Below, in pieces: positions 9,361-19,597 of a stretch of 56,148 nucleotides of DNA; position 1 is the stretch's first letter, and each line of letters starts with the position of its first letter. This DNA is from an uncultured Actinomycetes bacterium (GTDB taxonomy: Bacteria; Actinomycetota; Actinomycetes; Mycobacteriales; Mycobacteriaceae). A program made the translations under genes and the position numbers. The stretch covers positions 1 through 56,148 of the forward strand of contig CAISDL010000080.1 in the NCBI GenBank assembly GCA_903884065.1. The letters run 5' to 3'. Under the pieces are notes generated by a model that had not been told where the DNA came from, did no database searches, and saw only the letters and a program-made list of their open reading frames with translations.

Positions 9361-10236
9361 ATGACAGCGACCTTCTGCGGTCGGCCGGTGGCCGGTGACC
9401 GGGCGCTCATCATGGCGATCGTCAACCGCACCCCGGACTCGTTCTACGACCGGGGCGCCACCTTCACCGACGAGGCCGCCAAGGACGCCGTCCACCGCGT
9501 CGTCGCCGAAGGGGCTGACGTCATCGACATCGGCGGCGTCAAGGCCGGACCCGGCGCGAACGTCGACGCCGACGAGGAGAACCGTCGGGTGGTGCCGTTC
9601 ATCGAATGGGTCCGGGCGGCCTACCCCGAGCAGTGCATCAGCGTCGACACCTGGCGCGCGTCGGTGGCCAAGCAGGCGTGCGCCGCCGGGGCCGACATCA
9701 TCAACGACACATGGGCCGGCCATGACCGGGAACTCCCAGAGGTGGCCGCCGAATTCGGGGCCGGCCTGGTCTGCTCGCACACCGGCGGCGCGGTGCCCAG
9801 GACCCGGCCGTTCCGGGTCAACTACGGCACCACCGTGACCGGGGTGGTCGACGATGTCATCGCCGAGGTCACCGCCGCCGCAGAGCATGCGCTCGCGGTC
9901 GGGGTGCGCCGCGACGGCATCCTGATCGACCCCACCCACGACTTCGGCAAGAACACCTTCCACGGTCTGACGCTGTTGCGTCACGTGAAGGATCTCGTCG
10001 ACACCGGATGGCCGGTCCTGATGGCGCTGAGCAACAAGGACTTCATCGGGGAGACTCTCGGTGTGGGTCTTACCGAACGACTCGAGGGCACCCTGGCCGC
10101 CACCGCACTGGCCGCCGCGGACGGCGCCCGGATGTTCCGGGTGCACGAGGTGGGTCCCACCCGCCGGGTGCTGGAGATGGTCGCCTCGATCAAGGGCGAC
10201 CGCCCGCCGGCGCGCACCGTCCGGGGTCTGGCATGA
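9361..10236 (+). CDS. folP2: FolP2, dihydropteroate synthase homologue with altered active site
   Basis: The 291-residue TIM barrel is of the pterin-binding family. Canonical DHPS loops are changed: AIVNRTPDSFYDRG replaces the usual LNVTPDSFSDGG, GADVIDIGGVKAGPG replaces the GGESTRPG loop, and the C-terminal SRK sequence is replaced by LSNKDFIGE. This agrees with what is known of M. tuberculosis FolP2 (Rv1207), which does not behave as a functional dihydropteroate synthase. It sits between fadD6 and gpgS, and its stop overlaps the gpgS start (ATGA). The true substrate is unknown, and a role linked to the methylglucose polysaccharide genes is only context. Confidence 0.88.
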   Translation: MTATFCGRPVAGDRALIMAIVNRTPDSFYDRGATFTDEAAKDAVHRVVAEGADVIDIGGVKAGPGANVDADEENRRVVPFIEWVRAAYPEQCISVDTWRASVAKQACAAGADIINDTWAGHDRELPEVAAEFGAGLVCSHTGGAVPRTRPFRVNYGTTVTGVVDDVIAEVTAAAEHALAVGVRRDGILIDPTHDFGKNTFHGLTLLRHVKDLVDTGWPVLMALSNKDFIGETLGVGLTERLEGTLAATALAAADGARMFRVHEVGPTRRVLEMVASIKGDRPPARTVRGLA

Positions 10237-11174
10237 GCGACCTCACGGCCCGCACCCAAGAGGCCTGGCTGGCCGACCACACTTGGTACCGGCCGCCGTG
10301 GACCGTCGAGGAGTTGGAGGCCGCCAAGCGGGGCCGCACCATCTCGGTGGTGCTGCCGGCGCTCAACGAAGCCGCCACCGTGGCCGCGGTGATCGGCACC
10401 ATCACCCCGATGGTTGGCGGTCTGGTCGACGAACTGATCGTGCTCGACTCCGGATCCACCGACGACACCGGAGCCAGGGCGCGGGCGGCCGGGGCGCGCG
10501 TGGTCCACCGCGAGGAGGCCCTGCCCGAGATCGCGCCGCAGCCCGGCAAGGGCGAGGCGCTGTGGCGCTCACTGGCCGCGACCTCCGGCGACATCGTCGT
10601 CTTCATCGATTCCGATCTGATCAACCCGGACCCGATGTTCGTGCCGCGACTGGTGGGACCGCTGCTCACCGCCGACGGCATTCACCTGGTTAGGGGCTTC
10701 TACCGGAGGCCGCTGAAATTGGGCGACGGCGAGGACGCCCACGGCGGCGGGCGGGTCACCGAACTGGTCGCCCGGCCGTTGCTGGCCGCGTTGCGCCCGG
10801 AACTGGGCTGCGTCCTGCAACCGCTGGGCGGGGAGTACGCCGGCACCCGTGAACTGCTCACCTCGGTGCCTTTCGCGCCCGGCTACGGGGTGGAGATCGG
10901 CATCCTCATCGACACCTACGACCGCTATGGGCTCGACGCCATCGCCCAGGTGAATCTGGGTGTCCGCACCCATCGCAACCGCCCGCTGAGTGACCTGGGT
11001 CCGATGAGCCGCCAGATCATCGCCACCCTGCTCGCCCGCTGCGGGGTGGCTGATTCCGGTGTCGGGCTGACCCAATTCCTTCCGGGCGGAGCCGACGACG
11101 ACGGCCACGGGTTCGCGACCCGCACCTCGACGGTGTCGCTGGCCGACCGCCCGCCGATGAACACCCTGCGCTGA
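10233..11174 (+). CDS. gpgS: Glucosyl-3-phosphoglycerate synthase
   Basis: This 313-residue GT-A glycosyltransferase (GT81) transfers glucose from a nucleotide sugar to 3-phosphoglycerate, the first step of 6-O-methylglucose lipopolysaccharide synthesis. Visible motifs are SVVLPALNEAATVAAVI, LDSGSTDDT, PGKGEALWRSL and the metal-binding DSDLINPDP. The C-terminal region around GYGVEIGILIDTYDRYG and HRNRPLSDLG is typical. It is similar to Rv1208 (324 aa). It is coupled to folP2 by a 4-bp overlap. Confidence 0.93.
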   Translation: MSDLTARTQEAWLADHTWYRPPWTVEELEAAKRGRTISVVLPALNEAATVAAVIGTITPMVGGLVDELIVLDSGSTDDTGARARAAGARVVHREEALPEIAPQPGKGEALWRSLAATSGDIVVFIDSDLINPDPMFVPRLVGPLLTADGIHLVRGFYRRPLKLGDGEDAHGGGRVTELVARPLLAALRPELGCVLQPLGGEYAGTRELLTSVPFAPGYGVEIGILIDTYDRYGLDAIAQVNLGVRTHRNRPLSDLGPMSRQIIATLLARCGVADSGVGLTQFLPGGADDDGHGFATRTSTVSLADRPPMNTLR

Positions 11175-11224
11175 CTGGCCCGTCCCGGTCCCGCCGTGGC
11201 AAACCGTGAGGCAGGATCGAGGGC

Positions 11225-11581
11225 GTGTCGCTGATCCTGATGTACCTCGTGGTGCTGATCCTGGTGTCCGCCGTTCTGTTCGGCATCGCCAGCTTCCTGT
11301 TCGGCCGCGGTGAACAGCTACCGCCGTTGCCCAGGGCGACCACCGCGACCGTGCTGCCGGCGTCAGGGGTCACCGGAGCCGACGTCGACGTCGTCAAGTT
11401 CACCCAGGTGCTGCGCGGTTACAAGACCAGCGAGGTGGACTGGGTGCTCGACCGGCTCGGCACCGAGCTCGACCAGTTGCGCGGCGAATTGGCCGCGGTG
11501 CGGGCCGCCGCGGGCCTGATCGACGTCGAGGCCTACCCGTCCGGCGCGCACGCCGGTGCGCCGGCCGACTCTGGTGAGTGA
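11225..11581 (+). CDS. Membrane-anchored protein with a DivIVA-type domain (Rv1209-like)
   Basis: The 118-residue protein has one N-terminal transmembrane helix (MSLILMYLVVLILVSAVLFG). A linker follows, then the DivIVA signature VKFTQVLRGYKTSEVDWVLDRLG and a short coiled coil (LDQLRGELAAVRAAAG). The topology suggests a cytoplasmic coiled coil tethered to the membrane, possibly at curved sites. The start is GTG 11225. The stop overlaps the tagA start, and it is also downstream of gpgS, so it probably belongs to the same operon. Function is unproven. Confidence 0.78.
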   Translation: MSLILMYLVVLILVSAVLFGIASFLFGRGEQLPPLPRATTATVLPASGVTGADVDVVKFTQVLRGYKTSEVDWVLDRLGTELDQLRGELAAVRAAAGLIDVEAYPSGAHAGAPADSGE

Positions 11582-12176
11582 CCCCGACGACCGCCCCCGG
11601 TGCTCCTGGGCGACGGCGACGAAGGGTCCGGACCTCGCGCTGATGCTCGACTACCACGACCGGGAATGGGGCCGCCCACTGCGCGGACATTCGGCGATGT
11701 TCGAGCGGATGACGCTGGAAGCCTTTCAGAGCGGTCTGTCGTGGCTGATCATCCTGCGGAAACGGGATGATTTCCGGCGCGCCTTCGACGGGTTCGACGT
11801 CGAGACGGTGGCCGGATACACCGAGCGCGACGTGGCCCGCCTGATGGCTGACGCCGGTATCGTCCGCAACCGGGCCAAGATCGAGGCGACCATCGCCAAC
11901 GCCCGGGTGGCAGCCGACTCGGGTGTCGATCTGTCCGATCTGCTGTGGTCGCACGCGCCGGCGCCGCGGGCGCGGCCGGCGACGGGCGCCGACGTGCCCG
12001 CGCAGACACCCGAATCGGTCGCGCTGGCCCGCGAGCTCAAGCGTCTCGGGTTCCGTTTTGTGGGCCCTACCACGGCATATGCGTTGATGCAGGCTACCGG
12101 GATGGTCGATGACCACCTGCGGGAATGCTGGGTCCCCGGGTCTGGCGCAACGCTGGTCACCGATAAGGGACAATAG
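11574..12176 (+). CDS. tagA: 3-methyladenine DNA glycosylase I
   Basis: TagA excises 3-methyladenine from alkylated DNA. The 200-residue protein carries the N-terminal RCSWA and YHDREWG sequences and the C-terminal HLRECW, which together supply the structural zinc ligands (two Cys, two His) of the Tag family. The HhH-like helical core contains ERMTLEAFQSGLSW. It matches Rv1210. The GTG start at 11574 overlaps the stop of the DivIVA-like gene. Confidence 0.92.
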   Translation: MSDPDDRPRCSWATATKGPDLALMLDYHDREWGRPLRGHSAMFERMTLEAFQSGLSWLIILRKRDDFRRAFDGFDVETVAGYTERDVARLMADAGIVRNRAKIEATIANARVAADSGVDLSDLLWSHAPAPRARPATGADVPAQTPESVALARELKRLGFRFVGPTTAYALMQATGMVDDHLRECWVPGSGATLVTDKGQ

Positions 12177-12183
12177 GAAACAC

Positions 12184-12189
12184 TAGAAT
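12184..12189 (+). promoter_or_regulatory. -10 hexamer TAGAAT before the DUF3117 gene
   Basis: TAGAAT lies just after the tagA stop and about 64 nt upstream of the DUF3117 start. It suggests a separate short transcript that ends at the hairpin at 12433-12460. No convincing -35 is visible. Confidence 0.35.
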
Positions 12190-12252
12190 TGACCAAACCC
12201 GGCAACTGGCCGGGTGGCAGCGGGTCTGCTCGGTATCTGGAGGGAGCACTCG

Positions 12253-12420
12253 ATGGCGGCGATGAAGCCCCGGACCGGCGACGGTCCACTGGAAGCGACC
12301 AAAGAGGGGCGCGGCATCGTGATGCGGGTACCACTCGAGGGTGGCGGCCGACTGGTAGTCGAACTGACCCCGGACGAGGCCGCTGCGCTCGGCGACGAAC
12401 TCAAAGCCGTCACCAGCTAA
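12253..12420 (+). CDS. DUF3117 small protein (Rv1211-like)
   Basis: This 55-residue protein starts MAAMKPRTGDGPLEATKEGRG and ends VVELTPDEAAALGDELKAVTS. It is almost invariant in actinobacteria and is annotated as DUF3117. A good GGAGGGAGC ribosome site lies 5' of ATG 12253. The sequence predicts a small beta hairpin plus one helix; function is unknown. It is the last gene before a terminator. Confidence 0.88.
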   Translation: MAAMKPRTGDGPLEATKEGRGIVMRVPLEGGGRLVVELTPDEAAALGDELKAVTS

Positions 12421-12432
12421 CTATCAGCCCGT

Positions 12433-12460
12433 GAAACCCCGCGCTCACCCGCGGGGTTTC
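12433..12460. terminator. Strong GC hairpin between DUF3117 gene and glgM
   Basis: A perfect 11-bp stem (GAAACCCCGCG at 12433-12443 with CGCGGGGTTTC at 12450-12460) has a 6-nt loop and no long U tract. It lies between converging genes, so it probably terminates both strands. Confidence 0.75.
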
Positions 12461-12477
12461 GTCCTGCCGGTGTCCGT

Positions 12478-13641
12478 TTAGCGGGAGACCTGGCGGTAGA
12501 TCTCGAGTGTCTGCTCGGCGATCCGCGCCCAGGAGAACTCGTCGATACAGCGTTGACGGCCGGCCACTCCGAAGCGGTCGGCTTTCGCCGGGTCGTCTAC
12601 CAGTGCGTTGACGGCATCGGCCAACCCGGACTCGAAGTCCCGCGTGTCGTCGGCGTCGTAATGCACCAGGGTTCCGGTGACTCCGTCGTCAACCACCTCG
12701 GGAATGCCTCCCACGTCGGAAGCCACGACGGCCGTTCCACATGCCATGGCCTCGAGGTTGACGATGCCCAGCGGTTCGTAGACTGAGGGACACACGAAAG
12801 CAGTTGCAGCCGAAAGTATTTCGCGGATCTCATGCACCGGCAGGAAGTCCCTGACCCAGAACACCCCGCTGCGTTCGGCGGCCAGGGCGTCGACCGCCGC
12901 CTTGACCTCGGCGCCGATCTCCGGGGTGTCGGGGGCGCCGGCGCACAGCACCAGTTGCACATCCGGATGGAAGCGGTGAGCCGCCGCGATCAGGTGCGGC
13001 ACGCCCTTCTGGCGGGTGATCCGGCCGACGAAGGCAACCATCGGCCGGGAGTCGTCGACGCCCAGTTCGGCGAGCACCGACTCCTCGGGGTTCGGCGGCG
13101 CCGGATGCCACACGTCGGTGTCGATGCCGTTCTTGACCACATGCACGCGGGCCGGATCCAGCGCCGGATAGGCCGCCAGAACGTCCTTGCGCATGCCCGA
13201 ACTCACCGCGATCACGGCATCGGCCGCTTCTACCGCGGTGCGCTCCACCCACAGCGACACCTGGTATCCACCGCCGAGTTGCTCGGCCTTCCACGGCCGC
13301 ATGGGTTCCAGTGAGTGCGCGGTCAACACGTGGGGGACGCCGTGCAGCAGTGCGGCGAGGTGTCCGGCCATGCCGGTGTACCAGGTGTGGGAATGCACCA
13401 CCGTCGCCCCGGCTGCCGCGTTCGCCATGCGCAGGTCGGTCGACAGCGTCGAGAGGGCCGGATTCGCCTCAGCCAGCGCCGGATCGGGCTGATGCGCGAA
13501 GGCCGTCTCCCGCGGAGCGCCCATGCAGTGCACGTCGACCTCGCATAGTCGGCGTAGTTGGGCCACGAGTTCGGTCACATGCACGCCGGCTCCGCCGTAC
13601 ACCTCGGGCGGATACTCCCTGGTCATCATCGCCACCCGCAT
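12478..13641 (-). CDS. glgM: Alpha-maltose-1-phosphate synthase (GT4)
   Basis: The 387-residue GT-B glycosyltransferase has the same length as Rv1212c. It joins ADP-glucose and glucose-1-phosphate to make maltose-1-phosphate for the GlgE pathway of glucan synthesis. Visible features are the N-terminal YPPEVYGGAGVHVTELV, the mid-chain GRITRQKGVPHLI, and the C-terminal nucleotide-sugar site PSVYEPLGIVNLEAMACGTAVVASDVGGIPEVV. It is often annotated glgA, glycogen synthase. It is divergent from glgC, which makes its ADP-glucose donor. Confidence 0.92.
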   Translation of the reverse strand: MRVAMMTREYPPEVYGGAGVHVTELVAQLRRLCEVDVHCMGAPRETAFAHQPDPALAEANPALSTLSTDLRMANAAAGATVVHSHTWYTGMAGHLAALLHGVPHVLTAHSLEPMRPWKAEQLGGGYQVSLWVERTAVEAADAVIAVSSGMRKDVLAAYPALDPARVHVVKNGIDTDVWHPAPPNPEESVLAELGVDDSRPMVAFVGRITRQKGVPHLIAAAHRFHPDVQLVLCAGAPDTPEIGAEVKAAVDALAAERSGVFWVRDFLPVHEIREILSAATAFVCPSVYEPLGIVNLEAMACGTAVVASDVGGIPEVVDDGVTGTLVHYDADDTRDFESGLADAVNALVDDPAKADRFGVAGRQRCIDEFSWARIAEQTLEIYRQVSR

Positions 13642-13648
13642 ACCGCTG

Positions 13649-13654
13649 ACCGTA
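13649..13654 (-). promoter_or_regulatory. -10 hexamer TACGGT of glgM
   Basis: On the minus strand TACGGT is 7 nt before ATG 13641, the leaderless spacing. Confidence 0.35.
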
Positions 13655-13755
13655 ATACACCGTGACCGCTGCGCGGGGCGTGCTCGGCAAAGGAAATCCA
13701 GCCCGCTGGGGGCGCCGAAACCTCGAATGCCCTAGCTCTTCCCACCGGCGGTGGT

Positions 13756-13761
13756 TAGGTT
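13756..13761 (+). promoter_or_regulatory. -10 hexamer TAGGTT of glgC
   Basis: TAGGTT is 7 nt before ATG 13769. It supports this start over the in-frame upstream ATG at 13751. Confidence 0.4.
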
Positions 13762-13768
13762 TACTTCC

Positions 13769-14983
13769 ATGAGGGAGTTGCCGCACGTTCTTGGCATCGT
13801 CATGGCCGGAGGCGAGGGGAAACGGCTCTACCCGCTCACCGCGGACCGGGCCAAGCCGGCTGTTCCCTTCGGTGGCGCATACCGGCTCATCGATTTCGTG
13901 TTGTCCAACCTCGTCAACGCCCGCTATCTGCGAATCTGCGTACTGACCCAGTACAAGTCGCATTCGCTGGACCGGCACATCTCGCAGAACTGGCGGCTCA
14001 GCGGTCTGGCGGGGGAGTACATCACGCCGGTTCCCGCCCAGCAGCGCCTCGGGCCGCGCTGGTACACCGGATCCGCCGATGCGATCTACCAGTCGTTGAA
14101 CCTCATCTACGACGAAGATCCGGACTACATCGTGGTGTTCGGCGCCGACCACGTGTACCGCATGGACCCCGAGCAGATGGTGAAGTTCCACATCGAGAGT
14201 GGTGCGGGGGCAACGGTTGCCGGCATCCGGGTCCCGCGTGCCGAAGCCGGCGCATTCGGCTGCATCGATGCCGATGAGTCCGGACGCATCCGCAGTTTCG
14301 TGGAGAAGCCCGCGGACCCCCCCGGCACGTCGGACAACCCGGAGCAGACGTTCGTCTCGATGGGCAACTACATCTTCACGACCAAGGTGCTCATCGACGC
14401 GATCCGCGCCGACGCCGACGACGACACCTCCGACCATGACATGGGCGGCAACATCATCCCGAATCTCGTCGCGGACGGAATGGCGGCGGTCTACGACTTC
14501 AACGACAACGAGGTGCCCGGGGCGACCGAGCGCGATCACGGCTACTGGCGCGACGTGGGCACGCTGGACGCGTTCTACGACGCCCACATGGATCTGGTCT
14601 CGGTCCACCCGGTGTTCAACCTCTACAACAAGCGCTGGCCGATCCGGGGGGAGTCGGACAACCTCGCGCCGGCCAAGTTCGTCAACGGCGGCTCGGCACA
14701 GGAGTCGGTGGTGGGCGCCGGCAGCATCATCTCGGCGGCGTCGGTGCGCAACTCGGTGCTGTCGAGCAACGTCGTCGTCGACGACGGCGCGATCGTCGAG
14801 GGCAGCGTTCTGATGCCGGGGGTGCGTGTCGGTCGCGGTGCGGTGGTCCGCAGGGCGATCCTGGACAAGAACGTCGTTGTGGGGCCCGGCGAGATGGTCG
14901 GGGTGGACCTGGAGAAGGACCGCGAACGGTTCGCGATCAGTTCAGGCGGCGTGGTCGCCGTCGGCAAGGGCGTCTGGATCTAG
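13769..14983 (+). CDS. glgC: Glucose-1-phosphate adenylyltransferase
   Basis: GlgC makes ADP-glucose from ATP and glucose-1-phosphate. The 404-residue chain matches the M. tuberculosis length. The nucleotidyltransferase motif [23 protein letters not shown] is at residues 13-35. [22 protein letters not shown] and SFVEKP follow. A C-terminal left-handed beta-helix begins near [24 protein letters not shown]. The gene pairs with the divergent glgM, which consumes ADP-glucose. Confidence 0.95.
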   Translation: MRELPHVLGIVMAGGEGKRLYPLTADRAKPAVPFGGAYRLIDFVLSNLVNARYLRICVLTQYKSHSLDRHISQNWRLSGLAGEYITPVPAQQRLGPRWYTGSADAIYQSLNLIYDEDPDYIVVFGADHVYRMDPEQMVKFHIESGAGATVAGIRVPRAEAGAFGCIDADESGRIRSFVEKPADPPGTSDNPEQTFVSMGNYIFTTKVLIDAIRADADDDTSDHDMGGNIIPNLVADGMAAVYDFNDNEVPGATERDHGYWRDVGTLDAFYDAHMDLVSVHPVFNLYNKRWPIRGESDNLAPAKFVNGGSAQESVVGAGSIISAASVRNSVLSSNVVVDDGAIVEGSVLMPGVRVGRGAVVRRAILDKNVVVGPGEMVGVDLEKDRERFAISSGGVVAVGKGVWI

Positions 14984-14993
14984 CGATCCGGGT

Positions 14994-15287
14994 TCATTCC
15001 CCGTCGGTTTCGACCCGGACGCCCTTCCAGAACGCGACGTGATCCGTGATCTCGGCGGCCTTGGCGCTCGGCTCGGGGTAGTACCACGCGGCATCGGCGT
15101 TGACCTGGCCGTCGACGGTCACGTTGTAGTAGCGGGCCGTGCCCTTCCACGCGCACACCGACGTCGTCGGGCTGTCCGAGAAGTACTCGCCGCGCAACGC
15201 ATCCGCGGGAAAGTAGTGGTTGCCTTCCAGGCGCACCGTCGCCGGGGCCTCGGCCAGCACGGCACCGTTCCAGACTGCCCGGATCAC
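14994..15287 (-). CDS. DUF427 domain protein
   Basis: The 97-residue protein has the DUF427 pattern: AVWNGAVLAEAP, a VRLEGNHYFP segment, CAWKGTARYYNV and WYYPEPS. DUF427 proteins form a compact beta-barrel of unknown function. GTG 15287 overlaps the stop of the DUF4126 gene (GTGA), so the two are translationally coupled. It converges with glgC, with only 10 bp between the stops. Confidence 0.85.
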   Translation of the reverse strand: MIRAVWNGAVLAEAPATVRLEGNHYFPADALRGEYFSDSPTTSVCAWKGTARYYNVTVDGQVNADAAWYYPEPSAKAAEITDHVAFWKGVRVETDGE

Positions 15288-15871
15288 GGCGTGGCCGGCT
15301 GTCTGCGTCGTCGTCGGCGCCACAGCCAGACCGCGGCCCACACCAGGGCGACCAGCACCACCAGTACCAGCGCCGGAATCAGGATCGCGATGAACGTCAG
15401 GCTGACGCTGGTGACGTCCTCGATGGTGCTCAGCACCGGCGCCGCCACGCCCGCGGTGGCCACGTTCGCGGCGGGTCGCACCGCGGTCTTGGTCAGGTGC
15501 ACCACCAGGGCGGTCACCACCCCGATCGCCACCGGAACCCATTGGCCGGTGCGGGCGAACTCGACCGGATCGGTGACTGCCGCCGTCTGCGCGGCCGTCC
15601 CGGAGCCGAACACGATGCCGCCGGAGGTGGGTCGCACGAAGGTCTGCACCGTGTCGTTGACCGAGTCCAGAGCCGGGACCTTGTCCGCGACGATCTCGAC
15701 GATCAGCAGGATCGCCACAATGCCGATCACCCAGTTGTTCTCCAGCCACGACCAACCGGGGGGCAGGTGGATCAGATTGGTGAAGCGGCCCAGCAGACCC
15801 ATCGACAGCAGCGGGATGTAGGCGTTCAGGCCCGCCGCGCTGGCCAGGCCGAAGCCCGTCATCAACTCCAC
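15284..15871 (-). CDS. DUF4126 integral membrane protein
   Basis: The 195-residue protein begins MELMTGFGLASAAGLNAYIPLL, a hallmark of DUF4126. Several transmembrane helices are visible, including WVIGIVAILLIVEIVAD, WVPVAIGVVTALVVH and LIPALVLVVLVALVWAAVWL. A strongly basic cytoplasmic tail (RRRRRRQ) ends the chain. Function is unknown. It lies 7 bp downstream of the methyltransferase and overlaps the DUF427 gene, giving a three-gene operon. Confidence 0.82.
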   Translation of the reverse strand: MELMTGFGLASAAGLNAYIPLLSMGLLGRFTNLIHLPPGWSWLENNWVIGIVAILLIVEIVADKVPALDSVNDTVQTFVRPTSGGIVFGSGTAAQTAAVTDPVEFARTGQWVPVAIGVVTALVVHLTKTAVRPAANVATAGVAAPVLSTIEDVTSVSLTFIAILIPALVLVVLVALVWAAVWLWRRRRRRQPATP

Positions 15872-15878
15872 GGCGGGC

Positions 15879-16532
15879 TCAGTCCCGCGCCGCGATCAGA
15901 ATGCCGTCGCCGAGCGGGACCAGGACCGGGGTGAACCGTTCGTCCTCGGCGATCAACCGCGCGGCTTCCCGCACCGCGGTCACCTCGGCGTCGTGGGCGG
16001 CCGGGTCGCCGGCCCGCCCGTCGAGGGCGGCGTGGTGCACGATGATCACCCCGCCCGGCCGCAACAGCCGGATCCCTTCGACGACGAAATCCGGTTGGTC
16101 GGCCGCGGCGGCGTCGATGAACACCAGGTCGTAGGAGCCGTCGGCCAGCCGGGTGAGCACGTCCTGGGCCCGACCGCCGATCAGCCGAGTCCGGCTCGGT
16201 CCGATGCCGGCCTCGGAAAACGCCTGCTTGGCCAGCCGCTGATGCTCGGGTTCGAAGTCGATGGTGGTCAGGACGCCGTCCTCGCGCATGCCGGAGAGCA
16301 GCCACAGCCCGCTGACGCCGGCCCCGGTGCCCACCTCGACGACTGCTTTGCCACCGGAAAGCCGGGTGAGCAGTCCCAACAGCGCCCCGACGGCGGGCGT
16401 CACCGCGCCTGCCCCGGCGTCCTCTGCCCGCTCGCGGGCCGCGGTGACGATTGCGTCCTCGGAGATCGACCCTTCGGAGTGCGCGAGGATCCGGTCGGCC
16501 CGGCTCGGCACCGCTTCGTCGCTGGTGGACAT
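15879..16532 (-). CDS. SAM-dependent O-methyltransferase (Rv1220c-like)
   Basis: The 217-residue protein is of the catechol/caffeoyl-CoA O-methyltransferase family. It has motif [16 protein letters not shown], an acidic motif II ([17 protein letters not shown]), the metal-binding [17 protein letters not shown] and [15 protein letters not shown]. It matches the methyltransferase beside sigE in M. tuberculosis. The substrate is unknown. A leaderless -10 precedes ATG 16532, and it starts an operon with the DUF4126 and DUF427 genes, divergent from sigE. Confidence 0.87.
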   Translation of the reverse strand: MSTSDEAVPSRADRILAHSEGSISEDAIVTAARERAEDAGAGAVTPAVGALLGLLTRLSGGKAVVEVGTGAGVSGLWLLSGMREDGVLTTIDFEPEHQRLAKQAFSEAGIGPSRTRLIGGRAQDVLTRLADGSYDLVFIDAAAADQPDFVVEGIRLLRPGGVIIVHHAALDGRAGDPAAHDAEVTAVREAARLIAEDERFTPVLVPLGDGILIAARD

Positions 16533-16539
16533 GCTGTGC

Positions 16540-16545
16540 AGCGTA
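16540..16545 (-). promoter_or_regulatory. -10 hexamer TACGCT of the O-methyltransferase operon
   Basis: TACGCT on the minus strand is 7 nt before ATG 16532. Confidence 0.4.
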
Positions 16546-16737
16546 GATCACCTGTGCGGCTCAGCGGGTAGACGCGCCAGGCCTGCCCGGGGGCTCGTCC
16601 CGCACCCCGGCCGACACGCCGATGAGATAGTCTAAGGAAATTGCTCATAAATTACTAAATCGTGACGTACTGCGACGTGAGAACCATTCCGGCTGGTGCT
16701 CTCAGTCAACATTTAGTTTGCTCACAGTGGTTGCACA

Positions 16738-17505
16738 ATGCGATACGGAAAGCTCACACCCATGAAAAGCCTTAGTGGCTGGTCGGGGAATACCCCGGGA
16801 GACGGTCACGTTATGACCGTTGACACGCCTGCAGTGGCGTACCGATTCCAGGAGGATCCGACGAACACAACTCTGACGGCCCCGCTCACCATGTCGCATG
16901 TTGGGCCGGTCGGCGACGCCGACTGGGTTGAGCCGTCCGACGAGCTGCAGGGCACTGCAGTGTTCGATGCGACCGGCGACCGGGCGGCCATGCCGTCCTG
17001 GGACGAGCTGGTGCGCCAGCACGCCGACCGGGTGTACCGGCTGGCCTACCGGCTCTCGGGTAGCCAGCACGACGCCGAGGACCTCACCCAGGAAACCTTC
17101 ATCCGGGTGTTCCGCTCGGTGCAGAGCTATCAACCGGGCACCTTCGAGGGCTGGCTGCACCGCATCACCACGAACCTGTTCCTGGACATGGTCCGCCGGC
17201 GCGCCCGCATCCGGATGGAAGCACTGCCCGAGGACTACGACCGGGTGCCCGCCGACGGGCCCAATCCCGAGCAGATCTACCACGACTCCCGTCTCGGTGC
17301 GGACCTGCAGGCGGCGCTGGACTCATTGCCGCCGGAGTTCCGCGCGGCGGTGGTCCTCTGCGACATCGAGGGCCTGTCCTACGAGGAGATCGGCGCCACC
17401 CTCGGCGTCAAGCTCGGTACCGTCCGCAGCCGCATCCATCGCGGGCGACAGGCATTGCGGGATTACCTCGCCGCGCACGGTCGCACCGAGGCGGAGTCGG
17501 CCTGA
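16738..17505 (+). CDS. sigE: ECF sigma factor SigE
   Basis: SigE directs the envelope and surface-stress response. From ATG 16738 the chain is 255 aa, close to the 257 aa annotated for M. tuberculosis. The variable N-terminus is followed by [39 protein letters not shown] (sigma region 2) and [41 protein letters not shown] (region 4, HTH). In-frame starts at 16762, 16813 and 16891 (MSHVGPVG, matching the short-isoform start of the homologue) are also plausible. An internal SigH-type promoter would select the short forms. It is followed by its anti-sigma factor gene. Confidence 0.93.
   Translation: MRYGKLTPMKSLSGWSGNTPGDGHVMTVDTPAVAYRFQEDPTNTTLTAPLTMSHVGPVGDADWVEPSDELQGTAVFDATGDRAAMPSWDELVRQHADRVYRLAYRLSGSQHDAEDLTQETFIRVFRSVQSYQPGTFEGWLHRITTNLFLDMVRRRARIRMEALPEDYDRVPADGPNPEQIYHDSRLGADLQAALDSLPPEFRAAVVLCDIEGLSYEEIGATLGVKLGTVRSRIHRGRQALRDYLAAHGRTEAESA
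16787..16812 (+). promoter_or_regulatory. SigH/SigE-type ECF promoter inside the long sigE reading frame
   Basis: GGAATA (16787-16792), 16 nt, then CGTT (16809-16812) fits the mycobacterial SigH consensus GGAAYA-N16/17-SGTT exactly. Transcription from here would start a few bases downstream, leaving 16891 as the usable ATG. Confidence 0.65.
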
Positions 17506-17628
17506 CGCACCGCGTCGGCCTGTTGTGGCATGTCATCTCGTCCTCTTCGCGCTAGATTCATGGTGAGCGCTGTGCGCAGCAGAGTCGCGTCCGAGCTCTG
17601 GCTGGGAAGCGGGAGAGGAGCGCCGACG

Positions 17629-18027
17629 GTGGTTGATCCGGGTGACGTGTTCCGTCGAGCGCTTTCCTGGCTGCCGCCGAACTTCGTCTCGGTGGATGAT
17701 GCCGCCTTGAACGCTCCTCGTCAGTTCAGTTCCACCGATCACCTGTCCATCGAGGCCGTCGCGGCCTACGTCGACGGCGAACTGCCCATGAAGGCCCATC
17801 TGCGTGCCGGCAGTCACCTGACGCTGTGCCAGCAGTGCGCCGCGGAGGTGGATGCCCAAGGTCAGGCCCGCTCGGCGCTGCGGGAATCGCGGCCGGTGAC
17901 GATGCCCAGCACTCTGATGGGGCTGCTGTCCCAGATCCCGCAGTCCACGCCGGAGGAACCGACCCTTGGTCCCGACGACGACCGGCCGGGCGATGGCACG
18001 CCGCGGGGCCGGCGCAAGCGCCGGTAG
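17629..18027 (+). CDS. rseA: Anti-sigma-E factor RseA (zinc-associated anti-sigma)
   Basis: RseA binds and inhibits SigE. The 132-residue protein holds the ZAS signature H-x3-C-x2-C at His63, Cys67 and Cys70 (HLTLCQQC). It is preceded by the conserved HLSIEAVAAYVDGEL segment found in Rv1222. GTG 17629 is preferred because a GAGAGGAG ribosome site lies 11 nt upstream and the N-terminus then aligns with the homologue (VFRRALSWLP). Longer in-frame starts at 17530 and 17560 exist. The tail is basic and disordered. It is soluble, with no transmembrane helix. Confidence 0.9.
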   Translation: MVDPGDVFRRALSWLPPNFVSVDDAALNAPRQFSSTDHLSIEAVAAYVDGELPMKAHLRAGSHLTLCQQCAAEVDAQGQARSALRESRPVTMPSTLMGLLSQIPQSTPEEPTLGPDDDRPGDGTPRGRRKRR

Positions 18028-19593
<1,566 letters not shown>

Positions 19594-19597
19594 GCCG

